Of a DNA stretch of 64,000 bases, positions 1 through 9,212 are shown one piece after another (positions within the stretch are counted from its first letter, which is position 1; the number at the start of each line of letters is the position of its first letter). The translations under genes and the position numbers were made by a program. Source of the stretch: Rhizobium sp. S152 (GTDB taxonomy: Bacteria > Pseudomonadota > Alphaproteobacteria > Rhizobiales > Rhizobiaceae); NCBI RefSeq assembly GCF_030380735.1, contig NZ_JAUDRZ010000008.1:248001-312000 (forward strand), written 5' to 3'. The notes beneath the pieces are model-generated. The model was given only the letters and a program-made list of their open reading frames with translations. It was not told the origin of the DNA and did not search any database.

Positions 1-282
1 AACGATGTTCGAGACCTCGGCGCCGGGCTTGCTGAAAATGCCAGTGCGGCCGCCAGCTCCGCCGAAGGCACCGATCATCTTCACAGCGTCATCCTCGAAC
101 TCGGCCAGACGATCCGCGAGTTTCGCATCGCGCGGCAGAACGCCGAGGCTGCCAAGCCGCCGGCCTTCTCCGCTCCGCCTGCCCGCACCATCGAGCAGCA
201 GAGGCCAGCCGATGACGACGGCGATGATTTTGGTTTCACCCGGCAGATTGCCAGCTTCGGGAGCAACCGGAATGTTTACTAA
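1..282 (+). CDS. Methyl-accepting chemotaxis protein, C-terminal fragment
   Basis: The open frame enters from the left edge and stops at TAA 280-282, giving the last 93 residues of a receptor. The visible part reads like the end of an MCP signalling helix (alanine/serine/glutamate heptads, then a Val-Ile-Leu-Glu-Leu-Gly segment and a Phe-Arg-Ile tail), followed by a loose proline- and aspartate-rich tail ending Asn-Val-Tyr. It lacks the CheR/CheB-binding pentapeptide of long enteric receptors. Rhizobial che operons commonly begin with a receptor gene (icpA/mcpE position), and cheS follows 63 bp later. Which receptor it is, and whether it is membrane-bound, cannot be judged from the tail. Confidence 0.75.
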   Translation, partial: NDVRDLGAGLAENASAAASSAEGTDHLHSVILELGQTIREFRIARQNAEAAKPPAFSAPPARTIEQQRPADDDGDDFGFTRQIASFGSNRNVY

Positions 283-345
283 CGCAGTGCAATATGACGG
301 CCGCTCACATTCGCTGAGCTGGTTTTAACGGGCAAGGACAGGCTG

Positions 346-642
346 ATGGCAGCAAAGAAAAGTGGAAAGACGTTGAGTTTGGCTGCGGTCCTCGACCTGA
401 ACGAGGCATCCGCATTGCGCGACAAGCTCATGTCGATGCGAGGCAGCGCGATCTCGATCGACGCCTCTGCGGTCGAGCGCGTCGGCGCCTTGAGCGCCCA
501 GGTTCTAATGGCCGGCGCCAAGACCTGGGACCACGACAAGCTCGCGTTCACCTTCACCAAGGTTTCGGACGCATTCCAGAAAACAATGCAGCTGATCGGT
601 GTCGATATTCACCATCTGCTCGCGAAGGAGATCCAGTCATGA
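346..642 (+). CDS. cheS: STAS-domain chemotaxis protein CheS
   Basis: This 98-residue protein is a single STAS-like domain: a beta-strand start, then Asp-Ala-Ser-Ala-Val-Glu-Arg-Val-Gly-Ala (about residues 45-54), matching the conserved loop of anti-sigma-antagonist-type STAS proteins. It lies between a receptor gene and cheY1, the position of cheS in Sinorhizobium meliloti. There CheS binds CheA and speeds drainage of phosphate from CheY1. A GGACAGG element precedes the ATG. The stop overlaps the cheY1 start (ATGA), so the two are translationally coupled. Role is inferred from position and fold. Confidence 0.8.
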   Translation: MAAKKSGKTLSLAAVLDLNEASALRDKLMSMRGSAISIDASAVERVGALSAQVLMAGAKTWDHDKLAFTFTKVSDAFQKTMQLIGVDIHHLLAKEIQS

Positions 643-1004
643 AGAAAAAAGTACTTACCGTGGATGATTCACGGACCATCCGGAACATGCTTCTCGTAAC
701 CTTGAACAACGCCGGTTTCGAAACCATCCAGGCGGAAGATGGTGTCGAGGGCCTCGAAGTTCTCGAAACCTCCAATCCGGACGTTATCGTCACCGACATC
801 AACATGCCGCGTCTCGACGGCTTCGGTTTCATCGAAGGCGTTCGCCGCAACGACAAGTACCGCGCCATTCCGATCCTGGTTCTCACGACCGAGAGCGATG
901 CCGAAAAGAAGAACCGTGCACGTCAGGCCGGTGCAACCGGCTGGATCGTCAAACCTTTCGACCCCGCCAAGCTTATCGACGCCATTGAGCGAGTAACCGC
1001 TTAA
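639..1004 (+). CDS. cheY1: Chemotaxis response regulator CheY1
   Basis: A 121-residue single receiver domain. The acid pair Asp9-Asp10, phosphoacceptor Asp53 (Val-Thr-Asp-Ile-Asn-Met-Pro), the conserved Thr-Thr after beta-4 and the Lys of Val-Lys-Pro-Phe are all present. It has no output domain. In rhizobia, CheY1 is the phosphate sink that competes with the motor-binding CheY2 because no typical CheZ is present. It overlaps cheS by 4 bp and precedes cheA by 17 bp. Confidence 0.93.
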   Translation: MKKKVLTVDDSRTIRNMLLVTLNNAGFETIQAEDGVEGLEVLETSNPDVIVTDINMPRLDGFGFIEGVRRNDKYRAIPILVLTTESDAEKKNRARQAGATGWIVKPFDPAKLIDAIERVTA

Positions 1005-1021
1005 ACTCAGGAATTTCTTTT

Positions 1022-3280
1022 ATGGATATGAACGAAATCAAAGAGATCTTTTTCCAGGAATGCGAGGAACAGCTCGCGGAACTGGAATCCGGTCTCCTGA
1101 AAATGAATGATGGCGATCGCGATCCGGAAACCGTCAACGCGGTCTTCCGTGCCGTTCATTCGATCAAGGGCGGCGCTGGCGCCTTCGGTCTGGATGATCT
1201 CGTCGCCTTCGCGCATGTTTTTGAGACCACACTTGATTGCGTTCGTTCCAACAAGCTCGAGCCGACCCAGGATGTCCTGAAGGTTATGCTGAAGTCGGCG
1301 GACGTGCTCGCGGACCTGACGAATGCCGCCCGCGATGGCGGCAGCGTCGACGAGAGCCGCAGCCGCGCTCTGGTCAAGGAATTGGAAGCGCTGGCAAACG
1401 GCGAGTTGCCGTCGCCATCCGCCGCGGTCGAAGCCCCCGTTGCCAAGCCGGCGGCTCCGGTCGCGGCAGCGCCCAAGCCCACCGACGACAGCGGCTTTGC
1501 ACCCATTCCCTTCTCCTTCGACGATTTCGGCGACGATGAAGCCGAGATGCCGACATACGAGATCTCCTTCAAGCCGCGCCACGAGCTCTATTCCAAGGGC
1601 AACGACGCAACACTGTTGCTGCGCGATCTCAGCCGTCTTGGCGAGATGAGCAGCTATTGCAATACGGATGCGCTGCCGGGTGTCGATGAGATCGATCCCG
1701 AGGCCGCCTATTTCCATTGGGTGATCACGCTCAAGACGGACAAGGGCGAAGAGGCGATCCGCGCCGTCTTCGAATTCGCCGAGTGGGATTGTGAACTCGA
1801 TATCAAGACGATTGAAGCGGCCGCCGCCGAAGCGACCGAAGAACTTCCGATGATTCCCGTTCCCTTCGACCTCTCGGCTCTGGACGAAGGTGCTTCCGAA
1901 GCTCCGTCAGCGCAGTCTCAGTCGGATGTCGAGGCAGCCGTCGTGGCCGCCGAGACGGCCTCGAACGTGACGAAGCTTGCCGCTGCCGCAGCCCGCGTCG
2001 AGAAGAAGGAAACCGCTGCTGCCGCCGCTGCAGCAGCCGCTGCACAGAACAACGCCGCCGCCGCTGCCGCTGCCGGCCAGACCATCCGCGTCGATCTCGA
2101 TCGCGTCGACCGCCTGATCAACCTGGTGGGCGAACTCGTCATCAACCAGGCGATGCTCTCGCAGAGCGTCATCGAAAACGATGCGACCGGCACATCCGCC
2201 GTCAACATGGGCCTCGAAGAGCTGCAGCAGCTCACCCGCGAGATCCAGGATTCGGTCATGGCGATCCGTGCGCAGCCGGTGAAGCCGGTCTTCCAGCGCA
2301 TGTCGCGTATCGTCCGCGAAGTGGCTGACATGGTCGGCAAGTCGATCCGGCTCGTAACGGAAGGTGAAAACACCGAAGTCGACAAGACGGTCATCGACAA
2401 GCTCGCCGAGCCGCTGACCCACATGATCCGTAACGCCGTCGACCACGGCATCGAAAGCCCGGAAAAGCGCACCGCCGCCGGCAAGGATCCTGAAGGCACG
2501 ATCAAGCTCACCGCGAAGCATCGCTCGGGCCGCATCCTGATCGAACTGCAGGACGACGGGGCGGGTATCAACCGTGAACGCGTCAAGCAGAAAGCCATCG
2601 ACAACGACCTGATTTCGCCGGACGCCAATCTGACGGACGAAGAAATCGACAACCTGATCTTCGCGCCCGGCTTCTCGACCGCCGACAAAATCTCCGACAT
2701 CTCCGGTCGCGGCGTCGGCATGGACGTCGTCAAGCGTTCGATCCAGGCGCTCGGCGGCCGCATCAACATCACCTCGAAGCCGGGCCAGGGCTCCGTCTTC
2801 ACGATGAGCTTGCCGCTGACGCTCGCCGTCCTCGACGGCATGGTCGTCACGGTTGCCGGCCAGACGCTCGTCGTCCCGCTCACGGCGATTGTCGAAACGC
2901 TGCAGCCGGAAGCCTCCGCGATCCACTCCTTCGGCGCCAGCCATCGCCTGATCTCGATCCGCAACTCGTTCTGCCCGCTGGTCGACGTCGGTCGGATCCT
3001 GAACTTCCGCGCCACCCAGGCCAATCCGGTCGAAGGCGTCGCCTTGCTCGTCGAATCCGAGGGCGGCGGTCAGCGTGCGCTCATGGTCGATGCCATCCAG
3101 GGTCAGCGTCAGGTCGTCATCAAGAGCCTCGAGGCGAACTACACCCACGTTCCTGGTATCGCCGCCGCAACAATCCTTGGTGATGGGCGCGTCGCGCTCA
3201 TTCTGGATGTCGATGCCGTCGTGGGCGCATCCCGCGGTCAGGCGCTGAGACAGGAAGTGTCTCTGGCGGCGGTAGGATAA
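1022..3280 (+). CDS. cheA: Chemotaxis histidine kinase CheA
   Basis: The 752-residue sensor kinase takes the signal from receptors via CheW and phosphorylates the CheYs and CheB. In order: an HPt domain with His46 in Ala-Val-His-Ser-Ile-Lys-Gly-Gly; a linker and P2-like region (about 180-270); an alanine-rich linker (about 310-350, encoded near 1980-2080); a dimerisation helix pair; a HATPase domain with N box [10 protein letters not shown] and G boxes Asp-Asp-Gly-Ala-Gly and Gly-Arg-Gly-Val-Gly-Met; and a C-terminal CheW-like domain. The start is the first ATG in the frame. The alanine run is the only unusual element. Confidence 0.97.
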   Translation: MDMNEIKEIFFQECEEQLAELESGLLKMNDGDRDPETVNAVFRAVHSIKGGAGAFGLDDLVAFAHVFETTLDCVRSNKLEPTQDVLKVMLKSADVLADLTNAARDGGSVDESRSRALVKELEALANGELPSPSAAVEAPVAKPAAPVAAAPKPTDDSGFAPIPFSFDDFGDDEAEMPTYEISFKPRHELYSKGNDATLLLRDLSRLGEMSSYCNTDALPGVDEIDPEAAYFHWVITLKTDKGEEAIRAVFEFAEWDCELDIKTIEAAAAEATEELPMIPVPFDLSALDEGASEAPSAQSQSDVEAAVVAAETASNVTKLAAAAARVEKKETAAAAAAAAAAQNNAAAAAAAGQTIRVDLDRVDRLINLVGELVINQAMLSQSVIENDATGTSAVNMGLEELQQLTREIQDSVMAIRAQPVKPVFQRMSRIVREVADMVGKSIRLVTEGENTEVDKTVIDKLAEPLTHMIRNAVDHGIESPEKRTAAGKDPEGTIKLTAKHRSGRILIELQDDGAGINRERVKQKAIDNDLISPDANLTDEEIDNLIFAPGFSTADKISDISGRGVGMDVVKRSIQALGGRINITSKPGQGSVFTMSLPLTLAVLDGMVVTVAGQTLVVPLTAIVETLQPEASAIHSFGASHRLISIRNSFCPLVDVGRILNFRATQANPVEGVALLVESEGGGQRALMVDAIQGQRQVVIKSLEANYTHVPGIAAATILGDGRVALILDVDAVVGASRGQALRQEVSLAAVG

Positions 3281-3284
3281 CGTC

Positions 3285-3752
3285 ATGTCTTATGCCGTGA
3301 AAAATCTGAAGGATGGGGATCGCGAGCTGATCGCGTTCCGCATCGGGGATCAGGAGTTTTGCGTGGACGTCATGTCGGTGCGCGAAATTCGCGGCTGGAC
3401 GCCGGCAACGGCGATGCCGCACTCGCCATCCTACATGAAGGGCGTCATCAACCTGCGCGGCGCCGTTCTGCCGATCATCGACCTTTCGGCCCGTCTCGGC
3501 ATGCCCGCGACGGAGCCGACGGCTCGCCACGTCATCATCGTCGCCCAGGTCAACCGCAAGGTTGTCGGCCTGCTCGTCGATGCCGTCTCCGATATACTGA
3601 CCGTGACCGATGACAACGTTCAGCTGACGCCGGAAATCGCATCCGAACTGCAGCGCCAGTTCGCGCGTGGCGTCCTGGCGATCGATAAGCGGATGATCTG
3701 CCTTCTCGAGCTTGAGGCCATTTTCCCGGATACCGAAAGCGAAGCTGCATGA
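3285..3752 (+). CDS. cheW: Chemotaxis coupling protein CheW
   Basis: The 155-residue scaffold links CheA to receptors. A single CheW domain is visible: an N-terminal [10 protein letters not shown] strand, Val-Arg-Glu-Ile-Arg-Gly-Trp-Thr, and Gly-Val-Ile-Asn-Leu-Arg-Gly near residue 52-58, followed by Pro-Ile-Ile-Asp-Leu. It starts 4 bp after cheA and overlaps cheR by 4 bp, so it is cotranslated within the che operon. Confidence 0.96.
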   Translation: MSYAVKNLKDGDRELIAFRIGDQEFCVDVMSVREIRGWTPATAMPHSPSYMKGVINLRGAVLPIIDLSARLGMPATEPTARHVIIVAQVNRKVVGLLVDAVSDILTVTDDNVQLTPEIASELQRQFARGVLAIDKRMICLLELEAIFPDTESEAA

Positions 3753-4660
3753 ACATGCTGAGCGCAAAAGATGCGAGGCAGGGAAGCCCCGATGAAGTCC
3801 TGGCGAGCGGCGAATATCCGCTGACGCGTCGCGATCTCACGGAAATCGCGGCGATGATCTATTCGGATGCGGGTATCTACCTGAACGAGACCAAGGCTTC
3901 GCTCGTCTATTCGCGTCTGTCGAAGCACATTCGCAATCTCGGGCTCTCGGGCTTCCGCGAATACTGCTCGCTCGTGTCCTCGCCATCAGGTGCGGCACCG
4001 CGTCGTGAGATGCTCTCGCATCTGACGACGAACTTCACCCGCTTCTTCCGCGAAAACCACCATTTCGAGCATCTGCGCGATCACGTGCTGCCGGAGTTGA
4101 TCCAGCGTGCGAAGATGGGCGGCCGCGTGCGTATCTGGTCAGCAGCGTCTTCCGACGGGCAGGAACCCTATTCGATAGCGCTGACCGTCTTGTCGATGAT
4201 GCCCAGTATCGCCGACTACGACTTCAAGATCCTGGCGACCGACATCGACCCCAAGATCCTGGCGATCGCCCGCGCCGGCGCCTATGACGAGGGTGCGCTC
4301 GAAACCGTCTCGCCCGCCATGCGCAAGCAATGGTTCAGCGAAGTCGAGATCCAGGGGCGCCGCAAGTTCCAGGTGGACGACCGCGTCAAGCGGCTGATCA
4401 CCTATAATGAGCTGAACCTGATGGCTCAGTGGCCGTTCAAGGGCAAGTTCGACGTTATCTTCTGCCGCAACGTGGTAATCTATTTCGATGAGCCGACCCA
4501 GATGAGGATCTGGTCGCGCTTCGCCGAGCTGCTGCCGGAAGGCGGCCACCTCTACATTGGTCATTCCGAACGCGTCTCGGGCGATGCCAAGCATCTCTTC
4601 GACAACATCGGCATCACCACCTATCGCTATACCACCAAGGGCATCGGGAGGAAGGCATGA
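3749..4660 (+). CDS. cheR: Chemotaxis protein methyltransferase CheR
   Basis: The 303-residue enzyme transfers methyl groups from S-adenosylmethionine to receptor glutamates. It has an N-terminal helical domain, Thr-Asn-Phe-Thr-Arg-Phe-Phe-Arg, a SAM-binding stretch [24 protein letters not shown] and a closing Ile-Gly-His-Ser-Glu. The SAM loop has Ala-Ser-Ser-Asp in place of the enteric Gly-Cys-Ser-Thr. It overlaps cheW and cheB by 4 bp each. Confidence 0.96.
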   Translation: MNMLSAKDARQGSPDEVLASGEYPLTRRDLTEIAAMIYSDAGIYLNETKASLVYSRLSKHIRNLGLSGFREYCSLVSSPSGAAPRREMLSHLTTNFTRFFRENHHFEHLRDHVLPELIQRAKMGGRVRIWSAASSDGQEPYSIALTVLSMMPSIADYDFKILATDIDPKILAIARAGAYDEGALETVSPAMRKQWFSEVEIQGRRKFQVDDRVKRLITYNELNLMAQWPFKGKFDVIFCRNVVIYFDEPTQMRIWSRFAELLPEGGHLYIGHSERVSGDAKHLFDNIGITTYRYTTKGIGRKA

Positions 4661-5700
4661 GCGCACCCGCCAGGGTTCTTGTGGTTGACGATTCCGCCAC
4701 CATGCGCGGATTGATCACCGCTGTCCTCAGTTCCGATCCCGACGTCAGTGTCATCGGCCAGGCCGGCGATGCGCTTGAGGCACGCGAAGCGATCAAGCAG
4801 CTGAACCCCGATGTGGTTACGCTCGATATCGAGATGCCGAACATGAACGGCCTCGATTTTCTCGAGAAGATCATGCGGCTGCGACCGATGCCCGTCATCA
4901 TGGTCTCGACGCTGACGCACCGCGGCGCCGATGCATCGCTGGCGGCGCTTGAGATCGGTGCCTTCGACTGTGTTGGCAAGCCCCAGCCCGGCGACAGCAG
5001 GCCGTTCGGCGATCTCGCCGAAAAGGTCAAGGCCGCTGCCCGCGCACAGCGTCGCCAATATACGCAGCCGGCCCCCGTCGTTCCGCCTCCGTCCGTTGCG
5101 GAGTATCGCGTGGGCCGAAAGATCGTGGCGATCGGCTCGTCGACCGGTGGCGTCGAGGCGCTGATCACGGTACTGCAGAAGTTCCCGGCCAATTGTCCGC
5201 CGACTGTCATCACGCAGCACATGCCGTCGACGTTCACGAAGAGCTTTGCCGAGCGCCTCAACCGTCTGTGCGCGCCAGTGGTTCAGGAAGCGACGGATGG
5301 CGCGCGACTTGAGATCGGCAAGATCTACCTGGCCCCCGGCGGCGAGCGCCACCTGCAGGTCGCCAACCCCCATGCGCCCTGCTGCCGCCTCATCGAGCGT
5401 GACCCGGTCAATGGCCATCGGCCATCGGTGGATGTCCTGTTTGATTCGGTGGCTGAACTCGCTGGCCGCAACGCCGTTGGTGTCATCCTGACGGGGATGG
5501 GCCGCGATGGCGCGGCCGGTCTCCTGAAAATGCGTCATGCCGGCGCACAGACCCTCGGGCAGAACGAAAAGACCTGCGTGGTCTACGGCATGCCGAGAGT
5601 CGCCTACGAACTTGGTGCTGTCCAGCATCAGTTGCCGCTGAATGTCATCGGCGAAGAAATCTTGAAAATGACAGCCGCCCGTAAGGAAGGAACTGACTAA
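4657..5700 (+). CDS. cheB: Protein-glutamate methylesterase/deamidase CheB
   Basis: This 347-residue response regulator removes receptor methyl groups. The N-terminal receiver has Asp11-Asp12 and phosphoacceptor Asp57. A proline-rich linker (about 130-148) leads to the esterase domain. There the catalytic Ser lies in Gly-Ser-Ser-Thr-Gly-Gly, the His in Gln-His-Met-Pro and the Asp in Gly-Met-Gly-Arg-Asp-Gly-Ala. It overlaps cheR by 4 bp and shares one base with cheY2. Confidence 0.97.
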   Translation: MSAPARVLVVDDSATMRGLITAVLSSDPDVSVIGQAGDALEAREAIKQLNPDVVTLDIEMPNMNGLDFLEKIMRLRPMPVIMVSTLTHRGADASLAALEIGAFDCVGKPQPGDSRPFGDLAEKVKAAARAQRRQYTQPAPVVPPPSVAEYRVGRKIVAIGSSTGGVEALITVLQKFPANCPPTVITQHMPSTFTKSFAERLNRLCAPVVQEATDGARLEIGKIYLAPGGERHLQVANPHAPCCRLIERDPVNGHRPSVDVLFDSVAELAGRNAVGVILTGMGRDGAAGLLKMRHAGAQTLGQNEKTCVVYGMPRVAYELGAVQHQLPLNVIGEEILKMTAARKEGTD

Positions 5701-6089
5701 TGTCACTAGCAGAGAAAATCAAAGTCTTGATCGTCGACGATCAGGTCACCAGCCGCCTGCTGCTCAGCGATGCGCTGACCCAGCTTGGCTTCAAGCAGAT
5801 CACCTCGGCCGGCGACGGCGAGCAGGGCATGAAGATCATGGCCGCGCAGCCCCACCACCTCGTCATCTCGGACTTCAACATGCCGAAGATGGACGGTCTC
5901 GGTCTGCTGCAGGCGGTCCGCAGCAATCCGGCCACCAAGAAGGCGGCATTCATCATCCTCACGGCCCAGGGAGACCGTGCGCTGGTGACCAAGGCAGCGG
6001 CGTTGGGCGCCAATAACGTCCTGGCCAAGCCCTTTACCATCGAGAAGATGAAGGCGGCCATCGAGGCCGTATTTGGAGCGCTGAAATGA
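5700..6089 (+). CDS. cheY2: Chemotaxis response regulator CheY2
   Basis: A 129-residue receiver with Asp13-Asp14, phosphoacceptor Asp58 ([11 protein letters not shown]), a Leu-Thr-Ala stretch and Ala-Lys-Pro-Phe. In rhizobia the CheY encoded between cheB and cheD is the principal motor regulator, slowing the unidirectional motor. The gene abuts cheB by one base and overlaps cheD by 4 bp. Confidence 0.94.
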   Translation: MSLAEKIKVLIVDDQVTSRLLLSDALTQLGFKQITSAGDGEQGMKIMAAQPHHLVISDFNMPKMDGLGLLQAVRSNPATKKAAFIILTAQGDRALVTKAAALGANNVLAKPFTIEKMKAAIEAVFGALK

Positions 6090-6640
6090 CAATCGAGGTG
6101 GCACCCCGCCGCGTTCATATCATTCAGGGCGAATGGAAGGTCCTGAGTGATCCGAATGCGGTGTTGTCGACCATACTTGGCTCATGCGTGGCAGCCTGCC
6201 TGCGGGATCCCGTGGCGGGCGTGGGGGGAATGAACCACTTCCTGTTGCCGGGAACCGGAAATACGTCGATGAGCGGCGGGGACGCCACGCGCTACGGCGT
6301 CCATCTCATGGAGCTGTTGATCAATGGCTTGCTGAAGCAGGGCGCGCGCCGCGACCGGCTGGAAGCAAAAATCTTCGGTGGAGCGAAGACGATCTCGACA
6401 TTCTCCAATGTCGGTGAGCAGAACGCGGCCTTCGCCGCCGAGTTCCTGAGGGACGAGGGAATCCCTGTCGTCGGCGGCAGCACCGGCGGCGACCATGGGC
6501 GCAAGCTCGAATTTTGGCCCGTGTCGGGAAGAGCACGGCAGTATCCGCTAACCGGAGCGGAAACACAGAGAACCGTCGCGCTGGAACAGCGTCCGGCTCC
6601 TGTTCAGAAACCTGTCGAATCCAGCATCGAATTCTTCTGA
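6086..6640 (+). CDS. cheD: Chemoreceptor glutamine deamidase CheD
   Basis: A 184-residue CheD: deamidates specific receptor glutamines. The nucleophile Cys34 lies in Leu-Gly-Ser-Cys-Val-Ala and the catalytic His51 in Gly-Gly-Met-Asn-His-Phe-Leu-Leu-Pro, as in the family. A later Ala-Lys-Ile-Phe-Gly-Gly-Ala motif is also typical. The proline/glutamate-rich C-terminal tail (about 150-184) extends past the compact fold. It overlaps cheY2 by 4 bp and is 14 bp before cheT. Confidence 0.95.
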   Translation: MTIEVAPRRVHIIQGEWKVLSDPNAVLSTILGSCVAACLRDPVAGVGGMNHFLLPGTGNTSMSGGDATRYGVHLMELLINGLLKQGARRDRLEAKIFGGAKTISTFSNVGEQNAAFAAEFLRDEGIPVVGGSTGGDHGRKLEFWPVSGRARQYPLTGAETQRTVALEQRPAPVQKPVESSIEFF

Positions 6641-6654
6641 TACGAGGACTGTCA

Positions 6655-7044
6655 ATGACATTGAATGCCCCCATAGAGCCTTCGCCTGTCGAGGCCCTGC
6701 CGGATATCCTGATGCGGATCGTTTCCGAACTGCACGACGTCGCCTATCTGATCGAACGCATAGAGCCGCAATTGCTCGACCTCGGCGGTGGCGCCGAATT
6801 GCTCAAGTCGCCGGAAAGCATGAAGGTGATGCAGGGCATCGACCTGGCCGTGCAGAAGACCCGCGGACTGGCGGAATTCATCGACACGATCACCAGCGAA
6901 ATTCCGCAGCATTGGGTCGTCGACGTCGCTACCGCACTCAGCCTCGTCAAGCTCAGCGAAATGCAAAAAGCCCTCGGCGGCGGCGTGCGCCATGGTCACT
7001 CCCAGCCCCTGAACAAGGCTGCCGGCGACTTCGACTTTTTTTAA
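6655..7044 (+). CDS. cheT: CheT, CheZ-like chemotaxis protein
   Basis: A 129-residue mostly helical protein closing the che operon, the position of cheT in S. meliloti. It contains Asp63-Leu-Ala-Val-Gln67, a DxxxQ sequence like the catalytic signature of the CheY-P phosphatase CheZ, and ends with an acidic aromatic Gly-Asp-Phe-Asp-Phe-Phe, which resembles the CheY-binding tail of CheZ. The start at 6655 follows a GAGGACTG ribosome site; a longer upstream extension of the frame lies inside cheD and is not believed. A role in ending the CheY-P signal is inference from these motifs. Confidence 0.75.
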   Translation: MTLNAPIEPSPVEALPDILMRIVSELHDVAYLIERIEPQLLDLGGGAELLKSPESMKVMQGIDLAVQKTRGLAEFIDTITSEIPQHWVVDVATALSLVKLSEMQKALGGGVRHGHSQPLNKAAGDFDFF

Positions 7045-7077
7045 ACGGTTCCTTTATAAGGTCCCAAACGAAACGCT

Positions 7078-7098
7078 CGCACAAGTTTCGGCATCTAT
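7078..7098 (+). promoter_or_regulatory. Flagellar promoter element before fliF (ACAAG-N9-CTAT)
   Basis: CGCACAAG at 7078-7085, nine bases, then CTAT at 7095-7098, ending 53 bp before the fliF ATG. It matches the element found ahead of motA, flgB, the FliH/motB operon and flhA with the same N9 spacing (one change, A for G, in GCAAG). It could be a sigma-factor promoter or a Rem-type operator. Confidence 0.55.
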
Positions 7099-7151
7099 CG
7101 TGCAATGAGGCAGTAAGCCTGCTTTGTCAGTGATGATCGTGCGAGAACAGA

Positions 7152-8843
7152 ATGAATCTGTTAAATCAATTAGTTCAAATTATTAAGAACTTCAGTTCGT
7201 TAGGTCGGAATCGGCTGCTGGCGTTGGCTGGCGTTGGTGTCGTTTCCGTCGCTCTCATTCTTGCCGCGGCATTCATTGTCAACAAACCCGCACAGGAAAC
7301 TCTCTACGTAGGCCTGGAAACCGCCGATCTCAATCAGATCAGCATGGCGCTTGCCGAAGCCAATATCGGCTTTCAGGTCGGTACTGATGGCAAGAGCATC
7401 ACCGTGCCCGCTGGCATGACCGGCAAGGCGCGTCTTCTGCTGGCTGAACGCGGCCTGCCGAACAGCGCCAACGCCGGTTACGAGCTCTTCGACAATGTCG
7501 GCTCCCTCGGCCTCACCTCGTTCATGCAGGAAGTCACTCGCGTTCGCGCGCTCGAGGGCGAGATCGCCCGGACGATCCAGCAGATCTCCGGCATCAACGC
7601 CGCCCGTGTTCACATCGTCATGCCGGAGGTCGGAAACTTCCGAAAGGCCGAGCAGAAGCCGACCGCCTCGGTCATGATCCGAGCGGGGGCCTCGGCTGGC
7701 CGCAATGCCGCTTCTTCGATCCGTCACCTCGTCGCCTCGGCCGTGCCGGGGCTTGATGTCGGTGACGTAACCATTCTCGATTCCGCCGGCCAGCTTCTCG
7801 CCTCCGGCGACGAAGCCAGCAACAGCTCGCTCAACAAGTCGCTCTCCATCGTACAGAACGTCCAGGGTGAAGTTGAATCCAATATCGACAAGGCGCTCGC
7901 ACCGTTCCTTGGCATGGACAACTTCCGCTCCAGCGTTACCGCCGATCTCAACACCGACAGCCAGCAGATCCAGGAAACGGTCTACGATCCCGAGTCCAAG
8001 GTCGAGCGCTCCGTGCGCAGCACGAAGGAAGCGCAGCAGTCGCAACAGAAGCAGTCGGACAACGCCACGACGGTCGAACAGAACATCCCGCAGGCCGCCC
8101 CCGACTCCGGCGGCTCCAACGGACCGGAATCGCAGGACAAGTCCGACAAGAAGGAAGAGCAGACCAACTACGAGATCAACAGCAAGACCACGGCCACCAC
8201 GCGCAACAGCTACAAGATCGAAAAGCTGTCCATCGCCGTCGTTGTGAACAAGGGGCGTATCGCCCAGATGGTCGGCGAACCTGCCGACCAGGCGAAAGTC
8301 GACGCCTACCTTGCCGAAATGCAGAAGATCGTCGCGTCCGCCGCCGGCATCAACGCCGAACGCGGCGACGTCGTCACGGTCACGGCCATGAGCTTCCTGG
8401 AGAACCAGCTCCTCGAGGAAACCGGCAGCGGCGTCCGCGTCATGGACATGCTGAGCCGCAATCTTGCAGGCATCATCAACTCGCTCGCCTTCGTCGCCGT
8501 CGCCTTCCTGGTGGTATGGATGGGCCTGCGTCCGATGATCCGCAGTGTGGCCGGCGGTGGCACCGCGGCGCTCGGCGACATGTCGCCCGAGAGCGCCGGT
8601 CTGGAACTGCCGGACTTCGCACCTGCTGTCGGCGCCGGCGCCGGCGGAGCTCTCATGGATGGCTTCGGCTCCGACTTCGGCTTCGACAGCACCGAAGATC
8701 TCCTCAGCCTGGGCGACGACGAAGGCAGCTTCAATCGCCGCGTCAAGGAAGGGCCGGAAAGGAAACTCTCCCGCATGGTCGAGATCAACGAGGAGCGCGC
8801 AGCGAAAATCCTCAGGAAATGGGCGGTCGAAAACGCCGCATAA
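7152..8843 (+). CDS. fliF: Flagellar MS-ring protein FliF
   Basis: The 563-residue inner-membrane ring on which the basal body is built. An N-terminal membrane segment (about 20-42, Leu-Ala-Leu-Ala-Gly-Val...), a YscJ/FliF periplasmic domain with Val-Arg-Ala-Leu-Glu-Gly-Glu-Ile-Ala-Arg-Thr-Ile, a long Gln/Ser/Asp-rich linker (about 290-345), a second membrane helix near 440-460 and a cytoplasmic tail ending in the FliG-binding region are visible. It has its own promoter element and is followed by a strong terminator, so it is probably transcribed alone. Confidence 0.97.
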   Translation: MNLLNQLVQIIKNFSSLGRNRLLALAGVGVVSVALILAAAFIVNKPAQETLYVGLETADLNQISMALAEANIGFQVGTDGKSITVPAGMTGKARLLLAERGLPNSANAGYELFDNVGSLGLTSFMQEVTRVRALEGEIARTIQQISGINAARVHIVMPEVGNFRKAEQKPTASVMIRAGASAGRNAASSIRHLVASAVPGLDVGDVTILDSAGQLLASGDEASNSSLNKSLSIVQNVQGEVESNIDKALAPFLGMDNFRSSVTADLNTDSQQIQETVYDPESKVERSVRSTKEAQQSQQKQSDNATTVEQNIPQAAPDSGGSNGPESQDKSDKKEEQTNYEINSKTTATTRNSYKIEKLSIAVVVNKGRIAQMVGEPADQAKVDAYLAEMQKIVASAAGINAERGDVVTVTAMSFLENQLLEETGSGVRVMDMLSRNLAGIINSLAFVAVAFLVVWMGLRPMIRSVAGGGTAALGDMSPESAGLELPDFAPAVGAGAGGALMDGFGSDFGFDSTEDLLSLGDDEGSFNRRVKEGPERKLSRMVEINEERAAKILRKWAVENAA

Positions 8844-8845
8844 TC

Positions 8846-8872
8846 AAAAGGCCGGGAAACCGGCCTTTTCTT
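8846..8872 (+). terminator. Rho-independent terminator after fliF
   Basis: A perfect 10-bp stem (8846-8855 with 8860-8869) closed by a GAAA tetraloop. The descending arm ends in TTTT and runs into TCTT. It begins right after the fliF stop codon and insulates visN. Its A/U ends make it potentially bidirectional. Confidence 0.88.
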
Positions 8873-8891
8873 CGGACTGTATTTGAGGACG

Positions 8892-8934
8892 CGTGTATTG
8901 CTGGCTTCGTAACAGGTCAGCCAATACACGTTTT
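8892..8934 (+). terminator. Second hairpin with T-run downstream of fliF
   Basis: CGTGTATT-GCTG (8892-8903) pairs with CAGC-C-AATACACG (8918-8930), a 12-bp stem with one bulged C and a 14-nt loop, followed by TTTT. It may be a backup terminator for fliF or a structured element in the 340-bp visN upstream region (8873-9212), which otherwise shows no gene. A short GTGCG-N6-CGCAC dyad lies at 9046-9061. Confidence 0.5.
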
Positions 8935-9212
8935 CGTGTTCTATATGACACTCAAAGATGAGTCCGCTCGCCTTTGACGCGAATCGCCTTGTCAGACGGC
9001 CTAGAATCAGCGTAACCCGGGCTTACTCAAGAGATAAAAGCGATGTGCGAATCAGCGCACGGAATTCGGCTAAAGTAAATCCCAAGAACTCGGAGATGGC
9101 GATATTTTGCTCATGTCGTAGTCTTGGATGATTCGCGGGCAGGTCGTATTTTGTTCAGTAGACCGCGAGTCTAGTATCTGTTGACACCGTTTCCAGGATG
9201 CAGGACTTGCCG

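Noticed and set aside
1907..3286. 459-codon minus-strand frame opposite cheA
   Set aside because: Composition and frame mirror the cheA codons; no motif; cheA is certain.
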